From Candidatus Roseilinea sp. (lineage in GTDB: Bacteria > Chloroflexota > Anaerolineae > J036 > Brachytrichaceae): a stretch of DNA of 46,270 nucleotides. Under the pieces are notes generated by a model. The model was not told the origin of the DNA. It ran no database searches and was given only the letters and a program-made list of their open reading frames with translations. Below, in pieces: positions 1-7,031 of the stretch. Position 1 is the stretch's first letter. Every line of letters starts with the position of its first letter. The stretch is taken from NCBI GenBank assembly GCA_025055235.1, contig JANWYN010000020.1, forward strand, positions 1 to 46,270, written 5' to 3'. The translations under genes and the position numbers were made by a program.

Positions 1-1359
1 TGCCGGAAGCTTCGCCGCTATGTGGAATCCCACGATCACGCCATCCGCGTCAAGGCTGAAATCATGGTCGACCACTTTCATGCGCAAGTGATCGGCCAGC
101 GCAAGATCGGCGGACAAGCCAGAGCCATGGTGGTTACCAGCGGCATCGAACGGGCAATCCAGTATTACTACGCGATCCGCGACTATCTGACTGAAATTAA
201 CAGCCCTTACAAAGCCATCGTGGCCTTCTCTGGCGAGTTTGGCGAGGAAAAACTCACCGAGGCCAAACTAAACGGTTTCCCAAGCAACGACATCCCCGAC
301 CGGATTCAGGAAGACCCTTACCGCTTTCTCATTTGCGCCGACAAGTTCCAAACCGGCTACGACGAGCCGCTGCTGCACACGATGTATGTGGACAAGCCGC
401 TATCAGGGGTAAAAGCAGTGCAAACCCTCTCGCGGCTCAACCGCGCCCGGCCGCAAAAGTACGATGTGTTTGTGCTGGACTTTGCCAACGACACGGCCAC
501 TATTGAGGCGGCCTTTGCCCCCTATTACCGAACCACCATTCTCAGTTCGGAAACAGACCCCAACAAGCTGCACGATCTGAAAGCCGATCTGGATGGTTAT
601 CAGGTCTACACGCCCGCGGATGTTGAGCAGCTGGTTGAGCGGTATTTAAGCGGGGCTGACCGAACACAACTGGATCCTATCCTCGACCGGTGCGCGGCTG
701 TATATATCGATCAGCTGGACGAAGACGGGCAGGTGGACTTTAAAGGCAAAGCCAAAGCCTTTGTGCGCACTTACAACTTTCTCTCAGCCATCTTGCCATA
801 TCCGGTTGTGGCTTGGGAAAGTCTGTCCATCTTTCTTAACTTTCTCATTCCTAAACTGCCCGCGCCTAAAGAAGAAGACCTGTCCAAGGGTATTCTTGAA
901 ACGATTGACATGGATAGCTACCGGGCGGAGAAGCGCGCCACAGTCCAGATTGCGCTCCCCGATCAAAATCAAGAGATTGAGCCGGTACCTGCCACGGGCG
1001 GCGGCCATATCCCCGAGCCAGAAATCGACAAACTCAGCAATATCATCAAATCGTTTAACGACCAATTTGGCAGCATTCCCTGGTCAGACGCCGATCGGGT
1101 GCACCAAATGATCACCCAAGACATCCCAACTCGCGTCGCCACCGACAAGGCCTACCAGAACGCCATGGCCAACTCTGACAAAACCAACGCCCGCATCGAG
1201 CACGACAAAGCCCTCCAGCGGGTGATGACCGCGCTGATGAAAGACGACACGCAACTGTTTAAGCAGTTTGTCGACAACCCGACATTCAAGCAGTGGCTAT
1301 CCAGCACAGTATTTGAACTGACTTACAAAAAAAGTCAGAGCAATCAAGTTCCGCGCTAG
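1..1359 (+). CDS. hsdR: Type I restriction enzyme, R subunit (C-terminal part, 5' end outside window)
   Basis: This is the ATP-dependent motor and nuclease subunit of a type I restriction-modification enzyme, which translocates and cuts unmodified foreign DNA with HsdM and HsdS. The frame is open to base 1 (CRKLRRYVES...), so the GTG at 22 is only an internal codon. About 452 residues are visible, roughly the last 40-45% of a usual HsdR of about 1000 residues. They include the second RecA-like helicase lobe: AMVVTSGIERA, a motif V-like CADKFQTGYDEP, and a motif VI-like QTLSRLNRARP, followed by the helical C-terminal region. The nuclease and first helicase lobe lie upstream and are not seen. 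Partner hsdM/hsdS genes are not in the window. It appears to be cargo of element A. Confidence 0.88.
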   Translation, partial: CRKLRRYVESHDHAIRVKAEIMVDHFHAQVIGQRKIGGQARAMVVTSGIERAIQYYYAIRDYLTEINSPYKAIVAFSGEFGEEKLTEAKLNGFPSNDIPDRIQEDPYRFLICADKFQTGYDEPLLHTMYVDKPLSGVKAVQTLSRLNRARPQKYDVFVLDFANDTATIEAAFAPYYRTTILSSETDPNKLHDLKADLDGYQVYTPADVEQLVERYLSGADRTQLDPILDRCAAVYIDQLDEDGQVDFKGKAKAFVRTYNFLSAILPYPVVAWESLSIFLNFLIPKLPAPKEEDLSKGILETIDMDSYRAEKRATVQIALPDQNQEIEPVPATGGGHIPEPEIDKLSNIIKSFNDQFGSIPWSDADRVHQMITQDIPTRVATDKAYQNAMANSDKTNARIEHDKALQRVMTALMKDDTQLFKQFVDNPTFKQWLSSTVFELTYKKSQSNQVPR

Positions 1360-1372
1360 AGCTTTTGCCAAG

Positions 1373-1400
1373 TTGGACTTGCAAATGGGGTGTTTATAAA
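1373..1400 (+). promoter_or_regulatory. Promoter of the small HTH gene (near-leaderless)
   Basis: TTGGAC at 1373-1378 and TATAAA at 1395-1400 are separated by 16 bases. The predicted start is about 1407, only one or two bases before the ATG at 1409, and no ribosome binding site is seen. The mRNA would be leaderless. Confidence 0.5.
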
Positions 1401-1408
1401 ATCCAGCT

Positions 1409-1609
1409 ATGCCCGACTGGATCACCACCACCGAAGCCGCAGAAATCAGCGGGTATCACGTGAACTATCTGCGTCAAATCATCCGCAAACGCAAGATTAA
1501 AGCCGAGAAGCGGGGGCGCGATTGGTGGGTAGACAAAGACTCGCTATTAACCTACCTCAAAGGGGCATCAACGAGCAAAGACAAAAGGCGCGGGCCAAAG
1601 TCGGCTTAG
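1409..1609 (+). CDS. Small helix-turn-helix protein, excisionase/MerR-like
   Basis: This 66-residue protein begins with the classic HTH_17/excisionase arrangement: WITTTEAAEISGYHVNYLRQ, then a basic IRKRKIKAEKRG stretch, and a wing ending WWVDKDSLLTYL. Proteins like this bind att sites as recombination directionality factors or act as small repressors. It lies between hsdR and a strongly expressed RNA locus, inside an element that ends with a serine recombinase. A role as the element's regulator or directionality factor is therefore likely but unproven. The start follows directly from a promoter that gives a near-leaderless message. The tail (KDKRRGPKSA) is basic and probably disordered. Confidence 0.75.
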   Translation: MPDWITTTEAAEISGYHVNYLRQIIRKRKIKAEKRGRDWWVDKDSLLTYLKGASTSKDKRRGPKSA

Positions 1610-1613
1610 CATA

Positions 1614-1642
1614 TTGACACCAACCATTCAGTACGGTAATAT
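1614..1642 (+). promoter_or_regulatory. Consensus promoter of structured RNA
   Basis: TTGACA at 1614-1619, a 17-base spacer and TAATAT at 1637-1642 form a nearly ideal sigma70-type promoter, the best in the window. The start is expected near 1649. It drives the structured transcript ending at 1806. Confidence 0.8.
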
Positions 1643-1660
1643 ATTCCACACACGGAATAT
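1641..1660. promoter_or_regulatory. Operator-like palindrome over -10/+1
   Basis: ATATTCC (1641-1647) and GGAATAT (1654-1660) form a perfect 7-bp inverted repeat with a 6-base centre. It overlaps the -10 box and the expected start site of the preceding promoter, a typical repressor position. The nearby HTH protein (1409-1609) is a candidate binder. Confidence 0.5.
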
Positions 1661-1806
1661 AATTTCGTGAATAAGCGGGCTGATTGGGTGTTGCAGCACC
1701 ACAACCAGCCCTAACCCAACCGATGGGGTAGGCATCGGCAAGGCTACCGGCCATTTTAGGCGGGTGACCCTTGCTTTGCCACTTCGCAAGGGTTACCCGC
1801 TTTTTT
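1649..1806 (+). ncRNA. Structured non-coding RNA or attenuator leader, unidentified
   Basis: The transcript runs from a consensus promoter to an intrinsic terminator and has no convincing ORF. I can fold three elements by eye. First, a long hairpin at 1677-1711 (GGGCTG with CAGCCC, inner TTG/CAA and GTG/CAC). Second, a hairpin at 1720-1738 (CCGATG, loop GGGTAGG, CATCGG), whose loop bases GGTAG (1727-1731) can pair with CTACC at 1744-1748 to make a pseudoknot. Third, the 15-bp terminator stem. An alternative helix TTGGGT (1684-1689) with ACCCAA (1714-1719) would compete with the first hairpin. It could be an independent sRNA or a riboswitch/attenuator-like leader for the gene at 1869. I do not recognise the family. 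Confidence 0.6.
1760..1806 (+). terminator. Strong intrinsic terminator
   Basis: GCGGGTGACCCTTGC (1760-1774) pairs with GCAAGGGTTACCCGC (1786-1800) through 15 bp with one G-T wobble. Six T residues follow (1801-1806). It ends the structured RNA or conditions expression of the downstream gene. Confidence 0.9.
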
Positions 1807-1868
1807 GCCGCTTTTCGCGGGGCGATAGGGGAACAAGCGGCAGAAGTCAAATGGAGGTCGCAAGCTTA

Positions 1869-2114
1869 ATGAATCTCGTCAAACGCTTAATTCAGTTTCG
1901 CCAAGACTGCGAAAAACAAGCTGGTGTCCCCGCCACCGAAATCGAAGTGTCGGTAGGCCATGTGCTGGATGATGTGTGCCGAGTGCTCAAACTTTCCCCC
2001 AAACAGCGCCGCCAAGTTTTGGGCCGGCGCGCCAGCGCGCAACTGCGGCGCAGCCGGCAGGAGCGGGTGGATTTAAACCCGGCCGTTAGTTCCCCCAAAG
2101 ATCCGCCGGCATGA
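1869..2114 (+). CDS. Small hypothetical protein of element A
   Basis: The product has 81 residues (MNLVKRLIQFRQDCEKQAGVP...). The ATG at 1869 is chosen because GGAGGT lies about 10 bases upstream; the frame is open further upstream but would cross the terminator. The protein looks helical, with a conserved-looking core (EIEVSVGHVLDDVCRVLKLS) followed by a very basic stretch (KQRRQVLGRRASAQLRRSRQ) that suggests nucleic-acid binding. I do not recognise a family. It lies between the structured RNA and the serine recombinase and could be controlled by attenuation at the 1760-1806 terminator. Confidence 0.6.
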   Translation: MNLVKRLIQFRQDCEKQAGVPATEIEVSVGHVLDDVCRVLKLSPKQRRQVLGRRASAQLRRSRQERVDLNPAVSSPKDPPA

Positions 2115-2127
2115 CGTCAGGCAACCT

Positions 2128-2201
2128 GTTAGCAGGCGGTTTGATCGGCAACTATGCCCACGCTATCCCGCAGTTACTTGCCAGTCCAAGCCCCTGCTAA
2201 C
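2128..2201. repeat. Inverted repeat before the small gene at 2204
   Basis: GTTAGCAGG (2128-2136) and CCTGCTAAC (2193-2201) are a perfect 9-bp inverted repeat around a 56-base loop. The right arm ends two bases before the ATG at 2204 and could occlude that start in mRNA. Otherwise the 2115-2203 gap shows nothing recognisable. Confidence 0.4.
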
Positions 2202-2203
2202 GC

Positions 2204-2392
2204 ATGCCAAGACCTGCAGCCACGTCGCTTGCCAATCCAGTTTTAGCTCATCACCAGTGCCGTCCGGCTGCCCCAGCCAACCTTAAGGGCAGCAGGACTG
2301 CCCAAACGCAAACAGCCCTTGCCCCGCGGGTAGAGCGCCTGCTGCAGTTACTGGCCCAGGTCGAGCGCGGCTCACGGCAGAAAGCGCTATGA
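2204..2392 (+). CDS. Small hypothetical protein coupled to recombinase A
   Basis: The ORF encodes 62 residues and ends in an ATGA overlap with the serine recombinase start at 2389, which suggests translational coupling. The N-terminal half is Ala/Pro rich; the C-terminal half (RVERLLQLLAQVERGSRQ) is a plausible amphipathic helix. No family is recognised. Its main support is the overlap and position, so it may be only an upstream coupling ORF. Confidence 0.45.
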   Translation: MPRPAATSLANPVLAHHQCRPAAPANLKGSRTAQTQTALAPRVERLLQLLAQVERGSRQKAL

Positions 2393-4086
2393 TCAGAGTT
2401 CGCTGTTACTACCGCTATTCCAGCGACGAGCAATCCGACAGTTGGAGCATTGAAGCTCAAGACAAAGCCTGCCGGGCCTTCATCGCCGCGCACCCGGATT
2501 GGATGATTAGCGGCCAGCCGTATATTGATGAGGCCTACAGCGGCAAGACCGTCAACCGGCCAGCCTTTCAGCAGATGCTGTCTGACGCGCGATCCGGCCA
2601 ATTTGACGTGCTTGTCTGCCACAAACTGGACCGTTTCAGTCGCAGCTTGGTGGACGTGCTGCTGACTCTAGACGAGCTGCAAAAGCACAACGTCAGCTTT
2701 GCCAGCGCCACCGAGGCAATTGACTTCACCACGCCATCGGGGCGGATGATGTTGGTGATGCTGGCGTTTTTTGCCGAGTGGTATTTGCAAAACTTAAGCG
2801 CCGAGACTACCAAGGGCAAGCTGGCCCGCTTTGAAGCCGGCTACTGGAATGGCGATCTGCGCTTTGGCTACAGCAAAATGGAAGTGGGGCAGGAGGTCAA
2901 AAACGGCGCTGTCAAGCAGCTGTACAAACCTGTGCCCAACGCCGACGCGCGGTTTGTGGTCCTGGCCTACGAGCTGTGCGCGGCGGGTTATCTGGATCAA
3001 GAGATTGCTGACCGGCTCAATCAGGAAGGTGCGCGCACGTACCGCTTGCTCGCAAATGCGAAAGCCAAGGCTACCCCCCAGACCGATCCCAAACTGCGTC
3101 GGCCATGGGTGAAGGACTCGGTGGCGGCACTATTCAATCGCGAGGCGGTGCAGTTCTACCTGGGCAACATCCTTTACATTGGCGAAAAGGAGCGCAAGAA
3201 GGTCGAGCGCCAACAACAGCCCCAGATCCGCAAAGGCACACACGATGCCATCATCAATCCTGAACTCGCTGAACGCGCTTTGGCGATGCGCGCCAAGCGC
3301 GCCACAGCACCCCATGGCGCGGTCACCCGCGCGAATCGCACCTACTTGTTCGGTGGGGGGATTGCAGCCTGCAGTTGCTGTGGCAAACCGCTGCGCTGCA
3401 CGAATAGTAAACGCGGCGAGCAGTATCTTTACTACCGGTGTGCTTCATGGCTGCGTGGCGAACCGTGTGCCGCGTCGCGACAGCAGATTCGGGAGCAGCT
3501 GCTGGAACCACAGATTGACCGCTACATGCGCTCATTGCAGCTGCCAGAGGATTGGCGCAAGCGCATCCACGACTTGCTGCTGTCCGATGTTGGGGTGGAA
3601 AGCCTGCAAAAGCGCCGGGACCACCTGCGCGCTCAACTCCGCCGTCTGAATTATCAGTTTGAACATGGCCTGATTGACGAAGAGGAAACGGCAACCTACA
3701 CAAAGCACGCCCAGAAGCTGATCCGTGAGATCAACAGCATTGTTATTCCCAGCTCGCAACACTTAATCGAGCATGGTGAGCAGCTGCTGCAGTTTTGTGA
3801 CTTGTGGGGCAAGGCCAACAAACAGCAGCGGCACGCGATTCTGCGCGAGATCTTCGAGGCTGTCTATGTCGATACCAACGCCAAGACGATCGTCGGCGTG
3901 AAGCCATATGTGGAGTTTGTGCCGATGTTCAGACAGACGCGACTGATTGAAAGAGATTGCACTTTTATACTAGAGGAAAGCGAAACCGCCCGGAGTGCTG
4001 ACACTGCCGAGCGGTCTTACGTCCAGTACGGAAGCGACGGGATTCGGATCATCATTTGGATAGTGGTGATTCGGATGAGTTCCTAG
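2389..4086 (+). CDS. Large serine recombinase A (site-specific integrase)
   Basis: This is a serine integrase of 565 residues. The N-terminal resolvase domain has YYRYSSDEQSD, with catalytic Ser11 after Arg9, and VCHKLDRFSRSLVD. A recombinase domain follows (about 160-320), then a zinc ribbon (CSCCGKPLRCT ... YYRCASWLRGEPC, about 330-365) and a coiled-coil region (about 395-445). The enzyme would cut and rejoin att sites through a Ser-DNA link. The gene overlaps the preceding small ORF by 4 bases. Its last 20 codons run through the 20-bp att repeat at 4027-4046, so the tail VQYGSDGIRIIIWIVVIRMSS includes residues encoded by the left end of element B. The original tail before that insertion would have been different. 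Confidence 0.92.
   Translation: MIRVRCYYRYSSDEQSDSWSIEAQDKACRAFIAAHPDWMISGQPYIDEAYSGKTVNRPAFQQMLSDARSGQFDVLVCHKLDRFSRSLVDVLLTLDELQKHNVSFASATEAIDFTTPSGRMMLVMLAFFAEWYLQNLSAETTKGKLARFEAGYWNGDLRFGYSKMEVGQEVKNGAVKQLYKPVPNADARFVVLAYELCAAGYLDQEIADRLNQEGARTYRLLANAKAKATPQTDPKLRRPWVKDSVAALFNREAVQFYLGNILYIGEKERKKVERQQQPQIRKGTHDAIINPELAERALAMRAKRATAPHGAVTRANRTYLFGGGIAACSCCGKPLRCTNSKRGEQYLYYRCASWLRGEPCAASRQQIREQLLEPQIDRYMRSLQLPEDWRKRIHDLLLSDVGVESLQKRRDHLRAQLRRLNYQFEHGLIDEEETATYTKHAQKLIREINSIVIPSSQHLIEHGEQLLQFCDLWGKANKQQRHAILREIFEAVYVDTNAKTIVGVKPYVEFVPMFRQTRLIERDCTFILEESETARSADTAERSYVQYGSDGIRIIIWIVVIRMSS
4027..4046 (+). repeat. att repeat, left copy (junction A/B)
   Basis: TACGGAAGCGACGGGATTCG is identical to 14300-14319. 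Read on the minus strand it is the last 18 bases of tRNA-Asp (T-loop, T-stem 3' strand, acceptor 3' strand, discriminator) plus two flanking bases. Here it is a tRNA 3'-end fragment with no 5' half, as expected for an att site left by tandem integration. Confidence 0.85.
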
Positions 4087-4111
4087 CCGACCAATTTCTT
4101 CGCATCGCCTC

Positions 4112-4151
4112 AAGCCGCGCTCAAGCCCCAGTGGGGCAGGGCGCGGCTTTT
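4112..4151 (+). terminator. Terminator downstream of recombinase A
   Basis: AAGCCGCGC (4112-4120) pairs with GCGCGGCTT (4141-4149), with an inner GCCCC/GGGGC pair (4125-4129, 4133-4137) and a T-rich end. It belongs to the left end of element B and would stop read-through from recombinase A. Confidence 0.7.
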
Positions 4152-4270
4152 GCTGTTTTCCCCTCTGATCCTGCTGCGCGAACGGCGTAACGCGATCCCT
4201 GTTGCGCTTGTGTCGCGAGTCATGTAGCGTTCCGCTCCACAAAGACATGAACATGAAAGGAGGATTTTAA

Positions 4271-4447
4271 GTGCACTGCAATCAGCATAGCCTCGCGGCG
4301 ACGTTAGCGCGCATCGCGTCGCGAGTGGCACGAAAACGCGCGCAGCAGGCTGCAACAAAAATCCCACCGCTCTCGAACTTGCCAGGAACGGACGCGGCGG
4401 GATTTGCGAAGCAGCCCCCGTGCCAATGTAGGAGGGGTGTGCGATGA
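4271..4447 (+). CDS. Small protein upstream of the Prim-Pol gene
   Basis: This 58-codon GTG-start ORF has an excellent ribosome binding site (AAAGGAGG, 7 bases from the GTG). Its stop overlaps the Prim-Pol start as ATGA at 4444-4447, giving translational coupling. The product is basic and Ala/Arg rich at the N-terminus (LAATLARIASRVARKRAQQA) and ends CQCRRGVR. No family is recognised. It could be a small replication accessory protein or a translational leader peptide for the replication gene. Confidence 0.6.
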   Translation: MHCNQHSLAATLARIASRVARKRAQQAATKIPPLSNLPGTDAAGFAKQPPCQCRRGVR

Positions 4448-6327
4448 CTCATATACCACGCAATCGCGGCGACGTCAACACCAGCGGACTTGCCAATTCC
4501 GGGGTGACCATCACGGCAGACGAGCTCGCACGCCTTCGCGAGCGCGCGAAGCGCGCAGATGAGCTGGAGCGCGTGATCCGGGCACGTGACTGGACGCCCG
4601 CCGAACGCATCATATACGCCATGGTGATCATCGCCGCGCAGTCCGGCCATGTCGCGGGCGAATATCGCCTGGTGGACGACGGGAGCGCGTCCAAGCTGGC
4701 CGCAGCATCTGGCATCTCGGAGCGCACAGCCGCGGATGCGCTGCAGCGCCTAGAGCAGGCGGGCCTCATCACGCGTCGTGTTGAGCGAACGCCAACAAAT
4801 CGCTACGGCGAAGAGATCAGCACGCACAGCATGGACACGCGGCGGGGGGATTACTGGCGCTCACACACGTCCATTTCGGTCAAGCCTCTGCCGGTAGCTC
4901 TGCCGGCGCTCGGTGATAGCGCTAATCGCACGCGCGCACGCGCACAAGCGGCGCAGAAACGCCGGGAGTTCGCCGAGATGAAGGCACAACTTAACGATTT
5001 GTTGTCCGGCGCAGCATGCCCCCACTGCGGCGAGCAAGGTAGCCTACGTGGGGAGATCCGCGCGACATGCAGCAAATGCGGAACTATCATAAGTGAGCGC
5101 GAGCTGAGAGAGCTGATTGATGGCGACATAACACATACTGACGAGCCGAGGGCGCAAAGTTTGCAGTCCCGGGAGATGCTAGCAGGGCAGGTGGACGAGC
5201 CGGGGATGCAAAGTTTGCAGTCCCGGGAGAAGCCGGCGGGGCAAGCGGACGAGCCGAGGGCGCAAAGTTTGCAGTCCCGGGAGAAGCCGGCGGGGCAGGC
5301 GGACGAGCCGGGGGTGCAAAGTTTGCAGGGTAGTACTGTTTCTAATCATGCAAATTTTGCAGTCCAGGAAAGCACTGAGTCGGGGGGAGGGGGGATAGGG
5401 GAATATAAGGCGACGCTGCTCGGCGCGGCGTCGGTCGAGTATTTGGCCGCGCTCGGCGCGAGATTTTCGTTCGCCGCGCCGCGCTCGAAGCGCGGCATCA
5501 ACCCCCGCGACGACGGCGCAGAGATCAACTATCTCGACGCACCGGTGGACGAGGCAGCGGCGTTGCGCCATCTCGCTCAGGGCGGAAACATCGGGCTACT
5601 GCCCGAGCATTGTCAGCTTGCGGTCATTGACGTGGACGCCCATGCGGACGAGTTCCTCGCGCGCTTCCCGGCGCTGGCCATGAGCCCGCGCGTCTTTCGT
5701 CGAAATGCGCCGGATCGCGCAAAGATAATCGTCGGCTGCAGCGACATCGGCGAATCTAAGACATTCACAAGCGCAGACGGGTCGCGAAAAATAGAACTCA
5801 TTGGCAGACGCAAACATGCAATTGTTGCTGGCGTCCACGAATCCGGCGCGGCAATTGAGCTGTTGGAGGGGTATGAGCTCATTTGTCTATCTTGGACGCA
5901 TTTGCTGGACATCGCGCGCAAATGGACTGGCTCACCCCCCAACCTCAGTGTTTCATGCGCCGCATCTGTTCGTACGCGGGCCAGCAGGGCGACGAGGGGC
6001 GACATAGTACACGAGGCTATCGAGGCGTGGATCGCCGTCCCCGCAAATCGCGCGGAGGTGGACGCGCTGCTAGCGCGCTGCCCGCGGCGCGGGCAATATG
6101 TCGCCGTTCGGCCTGACGACGACACCCCCAGCAGCCGCCGCACCGACATGCGCGACGGGTATCACAAACGTATCTGGCGCGACTACGGCACAGGCGAGAC
6201 GCTCGACGACTACGAGCTATACTGCCGCCTACGCGGGCTGGACAAACGAACGCACAAATGGCAAATAGTCAAGGAGTATTGCCGCGCGCGAGGTCTGCGG
6301 CCGCCCAAGCTAAAGGGGATTACATGA
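4444..6327 (+). CDS. Replication protein: winged helix, zinc ribbon and Prim-Pol domain
   Basis: This 627-residue protein probably starts replication of element B. Residues about 40-125 form a winged-helix DNA-binding region (RIIYAMVIIAAQSG ... SKLAAASGISERTAADALQR ... RVERTPTNRY) as in replication initiators. A zinc ribbon follows with Cys192, 195, 209 and 212 (CPHCGEQG, CSKCG). Next come 18-residue repeats (about 233-290). An AEP/Prim-Pol domain spans about 325-500, with the DxD-type metal site VIDVDAHADEF (Asp397, Asp399) and the downstream IELIGRRKHAIVAGVHESG segment. The C-terminal 110 residues are helical. Family knowledge: such Prim-Pol enzymes make primers and DNA on plasmids and integrative elements. 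AGGAGG precedes the ATG and the gene is coupled to both neighbours. No helicase domain is seen. Confidence 0.82.
   Translation: MTHIPRNRGDVNTSGLANSGVTITADELARLRERAKRADELERVIRARDWTPAERIIYAMVIIAAQSGHVAGEYRLVDDGSASKLAAASGISERTAADALQRLEQAGLITRRVERTPTNRYGEEISTHSMDTRRGDYWRSHTSISVKPLPVALPALGDSANRTRARAQAAQKRREFAEMKAQLNDLLSGAACPHCGEQGSLRGEIRATCSKCGTIISERELRELIDGDITHTDEPRAQSLQSREMLAGQVDEPGMQSLQSREKPAGQADEPRAQSLQSREKPAGQADEPGVQSLQGSTVSNHANFAVQESTESGGGGIGEYKATLLGAASVEYLAALGARFSFAAPRSKRGINPRDDGAEINYLDAPVDEAAALRHLAQGGNIGLLPEHCQLAVIDVDAHADEFLARFPALAMSPRVFRRNAPDRAKIIVGCSDIGESKTFTSADGSRKIELIGRRKHAIVAGVHESGAAIELLEGYELICLSWTHLLDIARKWTGSPPNLSVSCAASVRTRASRATRGDIVHEAIEAWIAVPANRAEVDALLARCPRRGQYVAVRPDDDTPSSRRTDMRDGYHKRIWRDYGTGETLDDYELYCRLRGLDKRTHKWQIVKEYCRARGLRPPKLKGIT
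5140..5328 (+). repeat. 54-bp tandem repeats with GCAAAGTTTGC palindromes inside the Prim-Pol gene
   Basis: Units start at 5140, 5194, 5248 and 5302 (the last partial), exactly 54 bp apart, encoding DEPRAQSLQSREKPAGQA-like 18-residue repeats. Each unit contains the palindrome GCAAAGTTTGC at 5154, 5208, 5262 and 5316. A variant GCAAATTTTGC follows at 5350-5360. The same palindrome recurs in the non-coding region at 6715-6725. This suggests a DNA-level function such as iterons for the initiator. Confidence 0.85.
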
Positions 6328-6578
6328 CACACTATACCGTGCGAGACGTCATTCGCGAGGTTGCTGAACAGCGGCAGCGCGATGGTGTGATGGACATCAT
6401 GGCGATTTACTGCTTCATGCTGAACAAGCGTGAGGAAGATGTGATCTTCGGCGCGCTGAACGACTATTTGCGCAAGCTCGGCTTGCCGCCGGTGAGTCTC
6501 GACGACGATGCGAGCGTGCTAGATCGGCGATCAGCCGGCGTTTGGCGGGCCGGCCAGGACACCGCGGGCACGACGTAG
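6324..6578 (+). CDS. Small hypothetical protein coupled to Prim-Pol
   Basis: The product has 84 residues (MTHYTVRDVIREVAEQRQRD...). The ATG at 6324 overlaps the Prim-Pol stop (ATGA) and is preceded by AAAGGGG; an upstream in-frame ATG at 6258 lies inside the Prim-Pol gene and is unlikely. The sequence is mostly helical, with KREEDVIFGALNDYLRKLGLPPVSLDDD. No family is recognised. Coupling suggests a replication accessory role. A strong terminator follows 31 bases downstream. Confidence 0.65.
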   Translation: MTHYTVRDVIREVAEQRQRDGVMDIMAIYCFMLNKREEDVIFGALNDYLRKLGLPPVSLDDDASVLDRRSAGVWRAGQDTAGTT

Positions 6579-6609
6579 GCGTGACGCGAAGCGTTTCACG
6601 TCGTTTCAG

Positions 6610-6642
6610 AACCCAGGCCTAAGCGGCCTGGGTTTCTTTTTT
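6610..6642 (+). terminator. Terminator of the replication operon
   Basis: AACCCAGGCC (6610-6619), loop TAAGC, GGCCTGGGTT (6625-6634), then TCTTTTTT. It is a perfect 10-bp stem with a T-tract. Confidence 0.93.
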
Positions 6643-6900
6643 GCCTGCGCCCAGTGAGAGTTTGCACGCCGGCGCGTGGGACGTGCTCAGGTGCGCAATT
6701 CTTGTGACGTGGGTGCAAAGTTTGCGCACGGCTAAGGTTATGTTTGACCTATATTGATTTGAAGCACTTTTGCGCCTGACCTGACGTGGTAACTGACCTG
6801 ACGTGGTAAAATGAGGGCGCTCACGTGATGATGGCCTGCGCAGCGGCGAGTCTACCCTCCTTTCGCCTTCCAGGAACTCGCCGTTGGTCGGGCGTGAGTG
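6643..6900. other. Candidate replication origin / control region of element B
   Basis: No gene is seen between the two terminators. The region holds GCAAAGTTTGC at 6715-6725 within GTGCAAAGTTTGCGCAC, a related half-site (AGTTTGCACG, near 6659), an AT-richer patch (6735-6770) and two perfect 17-bp tandem repeats (6776-6809). The iteron-like word is shared with the Prim-Pol gene. An origin call is an inference from this clustering. Confidence 0.45.
6776..6809 (+). repeat. Two perfect 17-bp tandem repeats
   Basis: CTGACCTGACGTGGTAA occurs at 6776-6792 and again at 6793-6809 without a gap. It lies downstream of the iteron-like palindrome and upstream of the integrase promoter. It could bind an initiator or recombinase arm domain. 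Confidence 0.8.
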
Positions 6901-6937
6901 GGCGGGCGTAGTGGAAGCTGCGCCCGCCTAACTTTTT
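6901..6937 (+). terminator. Terminator upstream of the tyrosine recombinase
   Basis: GGCGGGCG (6901-6908) pairs with CGCCCGCC (6921-6928), followed by TAACTTTTT. It insulates the integrase promoter from upstream transcription. A perfect 11-base palindrome CTACACTGTAG lies just after it at 6947-6957. Confidence 0.75.
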
Positions 6938-6981
6938 CAGGCTCGTCTACACTGTAGAACCATAAGTAATGAAGATAGGGC

Positions 6982-7010
6982 TTGACTTTACGCCCGTTAT
7001 AGGTTAATAT
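6982..7010 (+). promoter_or_regulatory. Promoter of the tyrosine recombinase
   Basis: TTGACT at 6982-6987 and TAATAT at 7005-7010 are 17 bases apart. The start is expected near 7017, giving a leader of about 15 bases before the ATG at 7032. Confidence 0.65.
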
Positions 7011-7031
7011 ATTGACACTTATAATCACTAT

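Larger units (their letters stand above)
1..4046 (+). mobile_element. Integrative element A (right part only)
   Basis: Its right boundary is the att repeat at 4027-4046, reached by the 3' end of its own serine recombinase. Contents in the window are an hsdR fragment, an HTH protein, a structured RNA, two small genes and the recombinase. The left end lies outside the window; a third copy of the 20-bp repeat is predicted there. The element designation is an inference from the shared att sequence and gene order. Confidence 0.6.

Noticed and set aside
4027..4086. Frameshifted or chimeric end of recombinase A as assembly error
   Set aside because: The change coincides exactly with the 20-bp att repeat, so element insertion explains it.
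5140..5328. Possible CRISPR array
   Set aside because: The 54-bp units are contiguous, in frame and nearly identical throughout, without unique spacers or cas genes.
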